From the IMG/VR virus record IMGVR_UViG_3300045452_000092, positions 1 through 29,285 of that record: 29,285 nucleotides of DNA. One strand, written 5' to 3'. Source of the stretch: a virus. The position numbers and the translations under genes were made by a program. The notes below the pieces were generated by a model that was given only the letters and a program-made list of their open reading frames with translations, ran no database searches and had not been told where the DNA came from. Below are positions 16,009-23,609 of the stretch, one piece after another (position 1 is the first letter of the stretch; every line of letters begins with the position of its first letter).

Positions 16009-17343
16009 TTAGGCGTTGAGGCCGGTGACCGTGTGGAACGCGGCCGGGCGGAACACCGCCAGCGCGGCGCGCATGTCGGCGCGCATCGTGCGCAGGCCCT
16101 GGGTGAACTGGGTGTTCACGTAGCCCATCTGGATATCGATGCCGCGCCGTTCGAACAGCATGATCCATTCCGGCGTGAAAGCGCCCACCAGCGCGGAGCC
16201 TTCGGCCAGCGCATCGTTGAGCACCACCGGCAGGCCCCACAGGCGCATCGGCCCCGCTTCGAGCGGCGAGCCGTAGATGTAAATCCCGTCGGCCGTCTTC
16301 ATCAGCCGCACGCGCTGGAAATCGCGCGGGTGCATCACGATGTGGGTGGCGGTCGCCCGGCCCGTCAGCATGATGTTGACGATCGCGATGTAGAGCGCGT
16401 CCATCACGGTGTTGGTCCCGCGCGCGGCGGTCTGGATGCCGACCGTGTTGAGGATGCCGCGCAGGTTGGGCGCGGCGCCGTTGCCGGTCAGGCACTGGCT
16501 GTCGAGCCGCTGGCGCACGCCGAAGCCGAGGCGGGCGTTGATGTAGCTCTCGACCAGCGCGACGTCCTCGAGCTGCTCGTCGGTGACCGGCAGGCTGTCG
16601 CCCACCTTGACCACCGGCACGCTCGCCTGGGTGAAAGCGAAGGTGCTCTCCGGATAGGCCGCGCCTTCCGCGGTTTCCGCCGCGGCATGGGTGCGGGTGG
16701 TTTCCACCATGTAGGGCACCGCCGCCTGGCTGGTGCGGCCCATCGGCAGGATGTCGAGCAACTGGATCGGGCGGGTAGCCGCCTCGACGAAGCCGGGCAG
16801 GCGGATGCTTTCCGGCGCGAAACCGGCGGTGGTGCTCATCAGCGCCTTGCGGCCGATGGTTTCGAACTGCGCGGTCTTGGCGAGGTAATCCGAACCGAGC
16901 ACGTCCTCGAAGGCGTAGTCGAAGCCCTGCGGGCAGCCACGCGCCTGCCAGTCCTTGAAGGCCTTGCTTTCGGTCACCACCGCGCCGAACGACTTGAACT
17001 GGTCGGCGTTGGCGGGCTGGCCGCCCCCGAACCCGCCCTGGCTGCCGGGCAGGATGAAGCCGGGGCGCACCTTGCCCATCGCCTCAAGGTTCATCGCCGC
17101 GTTCTTGACCGCCTGGAGGTTCTGAACGTGCTCGCCGATCTCGTCGAGCTCGGCGTCGCGCTTCTTGATTTCGGCGATCAGGTCAGAGGAACTCTTGAGA
17201 TCGAGCCCCGGCAGCGCGACCTTGGTGTGATCGTAGCTGCCGTCGGGCTGCTCGGCCTGCTTGAAAATGGTGCGCAGCTCTTCGGCCCGCGCCTGCATCT
17301 TTTCCTGCGCCTTTTCGAGCGGGAGGGTCTTGATATCGGACAT
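16009..17343 (-). CDS. Major capsid protein, HK97 fold
   Basis: 444 residues, start MSDIKTLPLEKAQEK at 17343 (GGAG upstream). The first 100 residues form a charged helical region with coiled-coil character (AEIKKRDAELDEIGEHVQNL), which in HK97-type capsids acts as a delta scaffold removed by the prohead protease; a Gly-rich linker around 107-118 follows. The rest carries the capsid fold: PMGRTSQAAVPYMVETTRTHAAAETAEG, VTDEQLEDVALVESYINARLGFG, and the late GLPVVLNDALAEGSALVGAF and YIYGSPLEAGPMRLWG patterns are diagnostic. Mu itself uses a different major head protein (gpT), so this marks a replaced head module. A plus-strand nuclease gene separates it from its protease. Confidence 0.93.
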   Translation of the reverse strand: MSDIKTLPLEKAQEKMQARAEELRTIFKQAEQPDGSYDHTKVALPGLDLKSSSDLIAEIKKRDAELDEIGEHVQNLQAVKNAAMNLEAMGKVRPGFILPGSQGGFGGGQPANADQFKSFGAVVTESKAFKDWQARGCPQGFDYAFEDVLGSDYLAKTAQFETIGRKALMSTTAGFAPESIRLPGFVEAATRPIQLLDILPMGRTSQAAVPYMVETTRTHAAAETAEGAAYPESTFAFTQASVPVVKVGDSLPVTDEQLEDVALVESYINARLGFGVRQRLDSQCLTGNGAAPNLRGILNTVGIQTAARGTNTVMDALYIAIVNIMLTGRATATHIVMHPRDFQRVRLMKTADGIYIYGSPLEAGPMRLWGLPVVLNDALAEGSALVGAFTPEWIMLFERRGIDIQMGYVNTQFTQGLRTMRADMRAALAVFRPAAFHTVTGLNA

Positions 17344-17433
17344 CGCGTTTTCTCCACTGGTCCGGGCCGCAGGCGAAAGTGCCGCAGCCCGGTTGAAACC
17401 GGTGGAGACGTATTGAGAGCAGAAACGCGCCGC

Positions 17434-17459
17434 CCGCGCCCCGGACACCTGTCCGCCCC
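17434..17459. promoter_or_regulatory. 26-bp regulatory repeat, copy upstream of capsid gene
   Basis: Identical over 26 bp and in the same orientation to 25989-26014. Its centre is the inverted repeat CGGACA-CC-TGTCCG (17442-17455). It lies 91 bp upstream of the capsid ATG, and a TCAATA-like stretch sits about 25 bp downstream on the minus strand. A binding site for the Mor/C-type activator of this phage is the favoured reading; a hairpin/terminator is the alternative. Confidence 0.5.
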
Positions 17460-17559
17460 GCTGGTGGCGGGCGGGGATTGCTGGCGATGCGGGGATCGCT
17501 TGTGCCTAATCGCAAAGTCTCGATTCGGCAAACGGCGCGGCGGCTGCTACCTTGGCGGC

Positions 17560-18021
17560 ATGATCGCAGCGCTTGCACCCACGTTGCTCGGCCTGGCCCT
17601 GATCGCCGCCTGCCCGCAAACCGGCCCGCGGCACCATTGCGTGGTCGATGGCGACACGGTGTGGTGGCAGGGCGAAAAAATCCGCCTCGCTGATATCGAC
17701 GCGCCCGAAATGTCCGGCCAGTGCGAGGCTGAGCGCCGCCGCGCCCGCGCCGCGCGCGATCGCCTGATCCAGCTCATCAACGCGGGCGAGCTGCGGATCG
17801 CGCGCACCGGCAGGGATCGTTACGGCCGCACGCTCGCGCGGCTGGGCACCGAACACGGCGGCATCGGCGAACGGCTGCTGTCCGAAAACCTTGCGGTCCG
17901 CTGGCCGCACCGGCGCAGCTGGTGCCAGCACCCTGGCCCCACCGCGCAAACACCCTCTAGCGGCGATTTAAGAGGGCATAAGAAGCCCCCCGCCCGCTTT
18001 TTGGCGGGCAGAGGGCCTTGA
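17560..18021 (+). CDS. Secreted thermonuclease-family (SNase-like) protein
   Basis: 153 residues and the only plus-strand gene found. The N-terminus (LAPTLLGLALIAAC) is a hydrophobic export segment with a possible lipobox ending at Cys18. The nuclease core shows CVVDGDTVWW, IRLADIDAPE and RDRYGRTLA, so the counterparts of the staphylococcal nuclease catalytic and calcium residues (Asp32, Arg42, Asp47, Glu50, Arg90) are all present. It should cut nucleic acid outside the cytoplasm or at the envelope. It lies antisense within the head module, like a moron gene carried for the host or for superinfection defence. The last 30 residues run into hairpins and look non-conserved, so the natural end may once have been near the WC at about 123-124. 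The 216 bp upstream, shared with the capsid gene, must hold its promoter; no strong -35/-10 pair is evident. Confidence 0.85.
   Translation: MIAALAPTLLGLALIAACPQTGPRHHCVVDGDTVWWQGEKIRLADIDAPEMSGQCEAERRRARAARDRLIQLINAGELRIARTGRDRYGRTLARLGTEHGGIGERLLSENLAVRWPHRRSWCQHPGPTAQTPSSGDLRGHKKPPARFLAGRGP
17953..18009. terminator. Two hairpins at convergent nuclease/protease junction
   Basis: CCCTCT at 17953-17958 pairs with AGAGGG at 17971-17976, and GCCCGC at 17992-17997 pairs with GCGGGC at 18004-18009 around a T-rich loop. Both lie within the 3' end of the nuclease reading frame. They could stop transcripts from either side, which would oblige the capsid gene to use its own promoter. The 64 bp from 18022 to 18085 contain no gene. 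Confidence 0.4.
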
Positions 18022-18085
18022 AGCGATCCTGAGGCATTCTGGGCCGCCTAACGCGGTTGCTGCTTGAGGCCGGTCTGGCCGGGTT

Positions 18086-18829
18086 TTAGAGGCCCAGCCT
18101 GATCCGCGCCTCGCGCGTCTCGTGGCGAGCCCTCTCATTGGCGATCATGGCGTGGAACTTGGCGTCGGCCTCGGCCCCTGAGGCGCAGGCACCTTGGCCC
18201 TCAGCCGGCGAAGCGGCAGGCGGCGTCAGCGCCTTGCCCAGCGCGGCGTGGATCTGTTCGAGCTGCTTACGCCCGGTGGCCGACAGGCTCGAGGCATCAC
18301 CGCCCAGCGCCTCGGCCAGCTCGCTCAGGGACGCGATCAGTGGAGAAAAGCCCGCCTCCTTCAGCGCCTTCATGCTCAGCGTGCCCGTCCCGCGCCCCGC
18401 GCCGCGCACAACGGTCGAAACCTCGTGCACGTCGAGCCGCTTGAGCACCCGGGTGCGCTGGTCCGCCTGGATGTTGTAATCGGCATCGAGGACGGCGAAA
18501 CCGTAGGAATACTCCTGCACCGGCCTGCCCTTGGCGAGATCGAACAGCAGCGCCTTGTGCCAGTCCGCCCCGGCCCGCGTTTCGAGATTGAGGTGCAGCT
18601 CGGCATAGGCAACATCGCCGTCCTCGTAGACGCGGGCCTTGCCGAAAGGCATCTGGTAGCGATCGTGGTGGTGGATCAGCGGGCACCACTGCTCACCCCC
18701 TTCCTTCCAGCTGAAGGCCCCCTTGGCGTAGGTGTCGCCGTCGTGGTCGATCTCGGACAGGCGGGCGAGGATGGCGAGGCCCTTGCCGGTCTCGCCCATT
18801 TGAGTGACGGTCAGGTTCTTGGTGAGCAT
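18086..18829 (-). CDS. Prohead protease (HK97 family, U35) with C-terminal scaffold-like part
   Basis: 247 residues from ATG 18829; a TTG one codon earlier is the alternative. The protease domain covers about 1-160: IDHDGDTYAKGAF, then CPLIHHHDRYQMPFGKA with the catalytic His around 53-55, GRPVQEYSYGF with the nucleophile Ser108, and RLDVHEVSTVVRGAG. It would cleave the capsid delta region during head maturation. Residues 160-247 are Ala/Glu/Lys-rich and helical, possibly a scaffold extension. AAGGA lies 8 nt upstream. It follows the portal gene, but is cut off from its capsid partner by the inserted nuclease gene. Confidence 0.92.
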   Translation of the reverse strand: MLTKNLTVTQMGETGKGLAILARLSEIDHDGDTYAKGAFSWKEGGEQWCPLIHHHDRYQMPFGKARVYEDGDVAYAELHLNLETRAGADWHKALLFDLAKGRPVQEYSYGFAVLDADYNIQADQRTRVLKRLDVHEVSTVVRGAGRGTGTLSMKALKEAGFSPLIASLSELAEALGGDASSLSATGRKQLEQIHAALGKALTPPAASPAEGQGACASGAEADAKFHAMIANERARHETREARIRLGL

Positions 18830-18850
18830 CAAACTGGTCCTTAAGAAACG

Positions 18851-18892
18851 CTCTGACGGGCCTCAAGCAGCGCAGCGGCAGGCCCGTCAGAG
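18851..18892. repeat. Stem-loop repeat copy A (13-bp stem)
   Basis: Perfect inverted repeat: 18851-18863 pairs with 18880-18892, with a 16-nt loop that reads GCCGCTGCGCTGCTTG on the minus strand. It contains the stop codon of the portal gene (18887-18889) and fills most of the gap before the protease gene. On the minus strand it is followed by CGTTTCTT, so it may also attenuate transcription. Confidence 0.75.
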
Positions 18893-21139
18893 ACCAAAAT
18901 GGGGAACGAAGGAAAGCGTGCAGTTGGGGCGCATGTTGTCGGCCATGATCCGGGCGTCCTCGGCCGAGACGATCTTGCCGCTGCGCGCGATGTGGCTGAG
19001 CTCGGATCGCGGCTCGCCGAAGATCCCGTCGAAGACGACCAGCTCGGTCGCACCGGCGGCCTTCGCGGTCTCCAGCACCGATCGGTTCTGCGCGAACTGG
19101 GTTTCGGTCCGGGCGATCACCCGCGCGCGGGTTTCGGCGTGGCCCCAGTGCCCGCCTTCGACCTGGTTGGCGATGCGGTTGGCGAGCGCGAGGATGCCCT
19201 CGCCCTCTTCGATGCCTGATCGCAGCGCCGCGAAGATCGCCTGCCGGGTCTGGGCGGACACATCGACCAGCCCGGCCCGGGTGCCGCCGGCCGCGATGAT
19301 CTCGCGCATGACGGGATCGGGCAGGCCGGTGCCGAAGCCTGCCTCCTGCAAGGTCTCGGCGGTGCGCCGCGCGATCGCCAGATACTGCGCCTGGTAGCGC
19401 GAGGACAGGCCCTGTTCCCACGCCTCGAGGTTGAGCAGGTCGATGATCTTGTTGATCAGCTCGGGATCGGGTTCGGCCTTCTGGCCCTTGGCCTCAAGCA
19501 GCGCAGCGATAGGCCGCGAGTGCTCCTTGAACCCGCTGGCGCGCAGGACATCGGCCGCGATCTTCGCCGCCGTGTCGCCCCAACCGGCAAACAGATCGAG
19601 CAGGCTGGCAGCAAAAGGCTCGGTCTGCGCCAGGGCTTCGCGGTTGAGCAGCCGCGCGACGCGCTCGGCGCGGGCGATCACCGCCTCACCGGCCTCGCGC
19701 GCCCCGGCGGGCAGCCAGTCCTCGAGCGGGTTGGCCTTGGTCTCAAGCAGCGCCGACAGCGCCTTGGCGGGCGGCGGCAGCCGGGGATCGGGCGCGGCCT
19801 CAAGCAGCGGCGCGGCAGGCCGCAAAGACGCCTCGCCGCCGCGCCCGGCGATCGCGGCCGGAACCTCAAGGACCGAAATCGGGCGCAAGTAATATTTGTG
19901 GCTCTCGTCGGCCTCGCGCCCGGTGGCGAGGAGGTAATCGTGGAGCATGATCGCCCCGGCCTGGAGTTCCTTGAGCAGGCGCTCGGTGCGCTTGTTCTCG
20001 TCCTCCTGCAGCGCGAGCACCTCGGCGGTGTCCCAGAACAGCTCGAGGCGGCGGCGATCGCCTGCGCGCTGGAAATCGGGAAGCAGGCTGCGCTGCAGCT
20101 CGTCCACCAGCGCGCGGCCCAGGGGCAGCACGCCGTTGTGCCAGGCGAGCTTGCGCATTTCCTCCATCGTCGCGCCGACCTTGGTGGCTTGCAGCCCCGC
20201 GCCGAAGCCGACGACGGCGGCCGGGATGCCGAGCGCGGCGCAAACCCGCTCCTCGGCCACGTCGCGCGCTTCGGACAGGTTCATCTGCTGCGGATTGAAG
20301 CCGTAGGCGGTGACATCGACCGGGTCGGCCATCACCAGCGTGCTGCCGCGCCCGTCGCCGCTGAAGGCTTGGCTAAACCAGGTCCTGGTCGCCTCGACAT
20401 CGTCGGGGTTGCCGATGCGGCCGTTCTTGGGGCTGATGACCACGCCGGGCACGCCCATGTTGCGCAGCAGGCTGGCGACGAAGTTGCTGCTTTCCATGTC
20501 GGCGAAGATTTCGCGGATGACGCTGCGCATCGGCGCGTAGCCGCGGCGCAGATCGCGCGGGTTGAGGCCGTTGCGAAAATGGATCACATCGGCCGGGTCG
20601 ATCGCGATCCGGCCATTGCCGGTGCCGGGCGTGTACCAGTAGTGCGACAGGAACTCGGTGCCGTCGAGCCCCGCCCTGGGCTCCATCATGAACTGCGGCA
20701 CGTACCACAGCTCGCGCACCCTGCCCGAAAGATCGCGGACCTTGAGCAGGTAGGCATCGCCCCAGAGGCAGAAATCGGCGACCACCCCGTTCCACAGCGC
20801 GATGTCGCCGTAATGCGGATTGGGCGCGCGGATCAGCTCGAGCAGGGGGTGATCCTCGACCGGCTCGCACTTGCCGCCCTGCTTGCGCTCGCGCATCGCC
20901 AGGCTCGCTTCGGGCAGGGCGCGCTGGAGCCACATCACCGGGGCCATCACCACCGAGGCGTCGAGCATGTCGCCGACTTCGCGGGCGTAATCGAAGCGGG
21001 TGCGCTTCAGCAGCCCGCCCAGGAACAGCGACTGCGCGGTGTGGCGCATCTGGGTGAGCGAGCTGGTGACCCGGGCGAGCGCCTTGGTCAGGAAATTGCC
21101 GCCGCCGGTGCTGCCAGTGGTGGTTGCGGGGAGGTTCAT
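18887..21139 (-). CDS. Portal protein fused to phage head morphogenesis domain
   Basis: 750 residues. Residues 1 to about 420 form an HK97-type portal: GDMLDASVVMAPVMWLQRAL, DHPLLELIRAPNP, WGDAYLLKVRDLSG, then DVIHFRNGLNPRDLRRGYAP and FGAGLQATKVGATMEEMRK. Residues about 600-750 resemble the SPP1 gp7 / Mu gpF minor head family: ETRARVIARTETQFAQNRSV, VVFDG, and a final DNMRPNCTLSFVP in place of the usual HPNCRC ending. The two are usually separate genes in Mu-like and HK97-like phages. The linker (about 430-560) carries three LLEA/LLET stretches encoded by copies of the stem-loop repeat. The portal forms the DNA channel and packaging dock; the fused part is thought to sit inside the head. The stop lies in a hairpin arm. 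Confidence 0.9.
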   Translation of the reverse strand: MNLPATTTGSTGGGNFLTKALARVTSSLTQMRHTAQSLFLGGLLKRTRFDYAREVGDMLDASVVMAPVMWLQRALPEASLAMRERKQGGKCEPVEDHPLLELIRAPNPHYGDIALWNGVVADFCLWGDAYLLKVRDLSGRVRELWYVPQFMMEPRAGLDGTEFLSHYWYTPGTGNGRIAIDPADVIHFRNGLNPRDLRRGYAPMRSVIREIFADMESSNFVASLLRNMGVPGVVISPKNGRIGNPDDVEATRTWFSQAFSGDGRGSTLVMADPVDVTAYGFNPQQMNLSEARDVAEERVCAALGIPAAVVGFGAGLQATKVGATMEEMRKLAWHNGVLPLGRALVDELQRSLLPDFQRAGDRRRLELFWDTAEVLALQEDENKRTERLLKELQAGAIMLHDYLLATGREADESHKYYLRPISVLEVPAAIAGRGGEASLRPAAPLLEAAPDPRLPPPAKALSALLETKANPLEDWLPAGAREAGEAVIARAERVARLLNREALAQTEPFAASLLDLFAGWGDTAAKIAADVLRASGFKEHSRPIAALLEAKGQKAEPDPELINKIIDLLNLEAWEQGLSSRYQAQYLAIARRTAETLQEAGFGTGLPDPVMREIIAAGGTRAGLVDVSAQTRQAIFAALRSGIEEGEGILALANRIANQVEGGHWGHAETRARVIARTETQFAQNRSVLETAKAAGATELVVFDGIFGEPRSELSHIARSGKIVSAEDARIMADNMRPNCTLSFVPHFGL
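19490..19515. repeat. Stem-loop repeat copy B, inside portal gene
   Basis: GGCCT/AGGCC arms around a 16-nt loop reading ATCGCTGCGCTGCTTG on the minus strand. In the portal frame it encodes RPIAALLEA. Confidence 0.65.
19794..19823. repeat. Stem-loop repeat copy D, inside portal gene
   Basis: GCGGCCT/AGGCCGC arms (7 bp) around a 16-nt loop reading GCCGCGCCGCTGCTTG on the minus strand, encoding RPAAPLLEAA. A weaker copy without pairing arms lies at about 19741-19765 and encodes ALSALLET. Confidence 0.65.
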
Positions 21140-21300
21140 GGCAGGACATCCTTCAGCAGCGCGATCTGGTTGGCCGACAGGATGACCTTCTGCTCACCGC
21201 CCGAACCGATCTGGCGGATGATCAGCGCCCCGGCCTCGGCTTTGACGATGGTCGCCTGCGCAAAGGCGTTGGGCCCGAGATTGTGCGTGCCGATCTTCAT
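21136..21300 (-). CDS. 54-residue protein between terminase and portal
   Basis: ATG at 21300 overlaps the terminase stop (ATGA) and the TGA overlaps the portal start (ATGA), so the frame fits exactly between two certain genes. The product begins MKIGTHNLGPNAFAQ and has strands ATIVKAEAGALIIRQ and EQKVILS followed by a short helix (ANQIALLKDVLP). No family recognised; it could be a small head or packaging factor. The overlaps are the main support. Confidence 0.75.
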   Translation of the reverse strand: MKIGTHNLGPNAFAQATIVKAEAGALIIRQIGSGGEQKVILSANQIALLKDVLP

Positions 21301-22718
21301 GCCGGGATCCAGTTTGCATCAAGGTCGAGCACGTCGGCAGACGCCCCCCTGCCCGGCGCGAGGCCGAGCGGCTGCATCCGCACCGTGCCCGCATCGCTGC
21401 CCGCGTGGATCGCCAGCGCCAGCGCCCAGAAGCGGTCGGCGTGGCCATCGGGCGTGCGCTCGGCGGTGAAGCGGATGTTGCCCGCGCCGGTCACCTGCTT
21501 GGTGACAGAACGCAGATCGGCGCGGATCTTGCCATCGTGCGGGATGCGCAGCCGCCGATCTTCCATCGTCCCGCGCACCGGGTAGGCCAGCGCCTCCTTC
21601 GACTGCGCGGTGAAGTTCACGCCCTCGACCCGGTACTTGCCGAAATTCGCCTGGGCGTCGTCCACCCAGCCGATGCCGAGGCCGGTGTTGTCGATCGCCA
21701 CCCGCCCGCCGCTGGCGAGCACCTCGGCGATGCACGGCCAGATCACCTTTTCCTGCGCAGGCTTGGTCATGTTGTGCAGGGTGATGACCCGGCGGGTGTA
21801 GAACACGTCGCCCAGCTTCTCGAGCAGCCAGAGGACGGTGAGGTCCTTCTTGCGGCCGAGGTCGATCCCGGCGAACAGCGTGCCGTGCTCGATCGTCTCC
21901 CAGGCGGTGCCGGCAGGATATTCGCACCGCGCGATCAGATCATATTCGAGGAACGCCGCGTCGTCATCGGCCGGGCGGCACATGTATTCCTGCTGGAAGC
22001 TTTCCTCGTCGGCCGCGCCGCTCTTCACGAAATCGAAATAGGCCGCCTCGTCCATCGCCTGGCGCTGATCGTCGGGCGGCAGCGCCTGCTGGAGCTTGTA
22101 GAGAAAGCCCTGATCCAGCGCGTCCTGCAGCGTCACGGTGTGCAGGCTGATCCCCTTGGGATTGCCTTGCTCGCGGATCTCGCGGACCAGCAGGTTGAAG
22201 AAGTTGGCGCTGCCGCGGTGCGTGCTGATCAGCTCCATCGCGCCGCCCCAGGTGATCCCCGGGTAGGCAATGGTCCACAGCTTTCTCGGATCGGGGTGGA
22301 GCGCGAACTCGTCAAGAATGCGCGGCCCGCGCTTGCCCGCCTGGGCGTTGGGGTTGGAGCTCATCGAATTGATCCGCCGCCCGCTGGCAAAACGCAGCAC
22401 GTAGGCGGTCTGGCGGTCACCCGGGTCGAGCACCTGCTCGCCCAGATCCTCGGCGGCGAGCTGAAGGTTGCCCGCCCAGAACTTGCAGTCTTCGACAAAC
22501 AGCTGCGCCTGGATGTCATCGCGCGAGCTGACCCACTGGTCGAGCCGCGCGGTGGAGAGCGCGGTGCGCGAGACGGCGGCGTAGGCGGTTGCCCAGGAAA
22601 GGCCGATCTGGCGGCTTTTCTCGATCAGCTTGAGCCGCGCCTCGTCCGCGATCCAGCGCGCCTGGTAGGGCAGGAAGATCGCCTCGGGCGCGGCAGGGAT
22701 GCACTTGGCATTACCCAT
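21297..22718 (-). CDS. Terminase large subunit, Mu gp28-like
   Basis: 473 residues. ATPase part: FLPYQARWIADEARLKLIEKSR carries the adenine-binding Gln and a Walker A variant (EKSRQIGLSWA, about 33-43), with RILDEFAL as the acidic Walker B-like motif. Nuclease part: FAGIDLGRKKDLTVLW (first acidic motif), VAIDNTGLGIGW (second) and DGHADRFWALALAIH (third), the RNase H-type nuclease of large terminases. It cuts and pumps DNA into the head; Mu relatives package by headful from inserted copies. Starts in a TGATG overlap with the small subunit gene. Confidence 0.93.
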   Translation of the reverse strand: MGNAKCIPAAPEAIFLPYQARWIADEARLKLIEKSRQIGLSWATAYAAVSRTALSTARLDQWVSSRDDIQAQLFVEDCKFWAGNLQLAAEDLGEQVLDPGDRQTAYVLRFASGRRINSMSSNPNAQAGKRGPRILDEFALHPDPRKLWTIAYPGITWGGAMELISTHRGSANFFNLLVREIREQGNPKGISLHTVTLQDALDQGFLYKLQQALPPDDQRQAMDEAAYFDFVKSGAADEESFQQEYMCRPADDDAAFLEYDLIARCEYPAGTAWETIEHGTLFAGIDLGRKKDLTVLWLLEKLGDVFYTRRVITLHNMTKPAQEKVIWPCIAEVLASGGRVAIDNTGLGIGWVDDAQANFGKYRVEGVNFTAQSKEALAYPVRGTMEDRRLRIPHDGKIRADLRSVTKQVTGAGNIRFTAERTPDGHADRFWALALAIHAGSDAGTVRMQPLGLAPGRGASADVLDLDANWIPA

Positions 22719-23299
22719 CAGCCCTGCCCCATCAGCGCGCGGTTGATCTTCGCCATTGCCTCGGGCGAAACGCCGTTGCGCTTGCCGATCTCGCCCGCCT
22801 GCCGGGCCGCCTCGGCGAGGCGCGCCTGCACTTCCTTTTCGAGCCGCTCGCGGTATTCGGCGCTCATCTTCTGGGCGGCGACAGCCGATTGAAGCGCGCG
22901 GCTCAGCTGCATGATGCCGGTGGTCGAAACTTCGCCTTCCTCGAGGATTTCGAACGCCGCCACCTTGAGCAGCTCGGCCACTGCAACCGTGACCTCGTCC
23001 GGGGCCTTGGCGTCCATCGTCCGGGCCAGCTCGCCGCCCATCCGCTGGATTTCGTCGAGGCGGCGGAACTGGATCGCCTTTCTCACCGCGTAGCGGCCCC
23101 AGGCGCTCCGGCTGACCGGGGCGATGCCGACATCGGCCAGTTTTTCGTTGAACTCGGCGAGGATCACCGCGCTCGGCAGCTTGCGTTCGCGCAGCGCATC
23201 ATTGGCCCAGACGATCGCAGCCTCGGCCTCGTCGGGGAGCATGTCGATCGACGAGAGGTGCCCGCGCCCCTTGCGCCGGTCGTTGCGCAGGCGCGGCAT
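22718..23299 (-). CDS. Terminase small subunit, Mu gp27-like (DUF3486)
   Basis: 193 residues from MPRLRNDRRKGRGHLSSIDMLP at 23299. The opening basic segment followed by SSIDMLPDEA and a helix-turn-helix-like region (AVILAEFNEKLADVGIAPVSRSAWGRYAV) is the signature of the Mu gp27 / DUF3486 family, a DNA-binding protein that works with gp28. The middle and end are long helices (SAVAAQKMSAEYRERLEKEV) for oligomer contact. One base separates it from the upstream stop. Confidence 0.9.
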   Translation of the reverse strand: MPRLRNDRRKGRGHLSSIDMLPDEAEAAIVWANDALRERKLPSAVILAEFNEKLADVGIAPVSRSAWGRYAVRKAIQFRRLDEIQRMGGELARTMDAKAPDEVTVAVAELLKVAAFEILEEGEVSTTGIMQLSRALQSAVAAQKMSAEYRERLEKEVQARLAEAARQAGEIGKRNGVSPEAMAKINRALMGQG

Positions 23300-23300
23300 C

Positions 23301-23609
23301 TCAGCGCGCCTCGGCCGGGCGCAGCACGCCTTCGAGGATGCTGCGCTCTTCCAGGTGATCGCGGCCCGCAGGCGCAAGCGTGGCGAAGATCACGTCCTCT
23401 GCCTCGGTCAGGGTGACCGCCCCCAGCGCCTCGAGCTTGCGCATCTGGGTGCGCACCCAGTCGCGATCGCGGCGGTAGCCGAAATAGTCGAGCGTGCGCC
23501 TGAGCAGCAGGTCGGACAGGCTGCCATCGGCCTGCGCCTCGAGCACCCGCAGGATGCGCAGCCGCACGTCGCGCGCGATGGCTTCGGCAAGATCGGCCTT
23601 GAAGCTCAC
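23301..23609 (-). CDS. Winged-helix phage protein (VpaChn25_0724-like)
   Basis: 102 residues, GTG start in a GTGA overlap. Helices AIARDVRLRILRVLEAQ, LSDLLLRRTLDYFGY and RDWVRTQMRKLEALGAV followed by a beta wing (TLTEAEDVIFATLAPAGRDHLE) make a winged helix. Genes of this type, often named VpaChn25_0724-like, occur before the Mu gp27/28 terminase genes in many Mu-like prophages. The job is not known; a role in packaging or late regulation is inference. Confidence 0.78.
   Translation of the reverse strand: MSFKADLAEAIARDVRLRILRVLEAQADGSLSDLLLRRTLDYFGYRRDRDWVRTQMRKLEALGAVTLTEAEDVIFATLAPAGRDHLEERSILEGVLRPAEAR

Noticed and set aside
15892-17559. Upstream part of a long plus-strand frame running into the nuclease gene
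   Set aside because: It covers the antisense of the capsid gene. The nuclease has its own ATG and export signal at 17560.
17344-17559. Sigma70-type promoter for the nuclease
   Set aside because: A TTGTGC near 17509 has no convincing partner at the right spacing, so no promoter is claimed.
19494-19823. LLEA motifs in the portal linker as protease cleavage sites
   Set aside because: The same DNA element occurs in opposite orientation and in other frames elsewhere, so a DNA or RNA explanation fits better. Protease processing remains untested.
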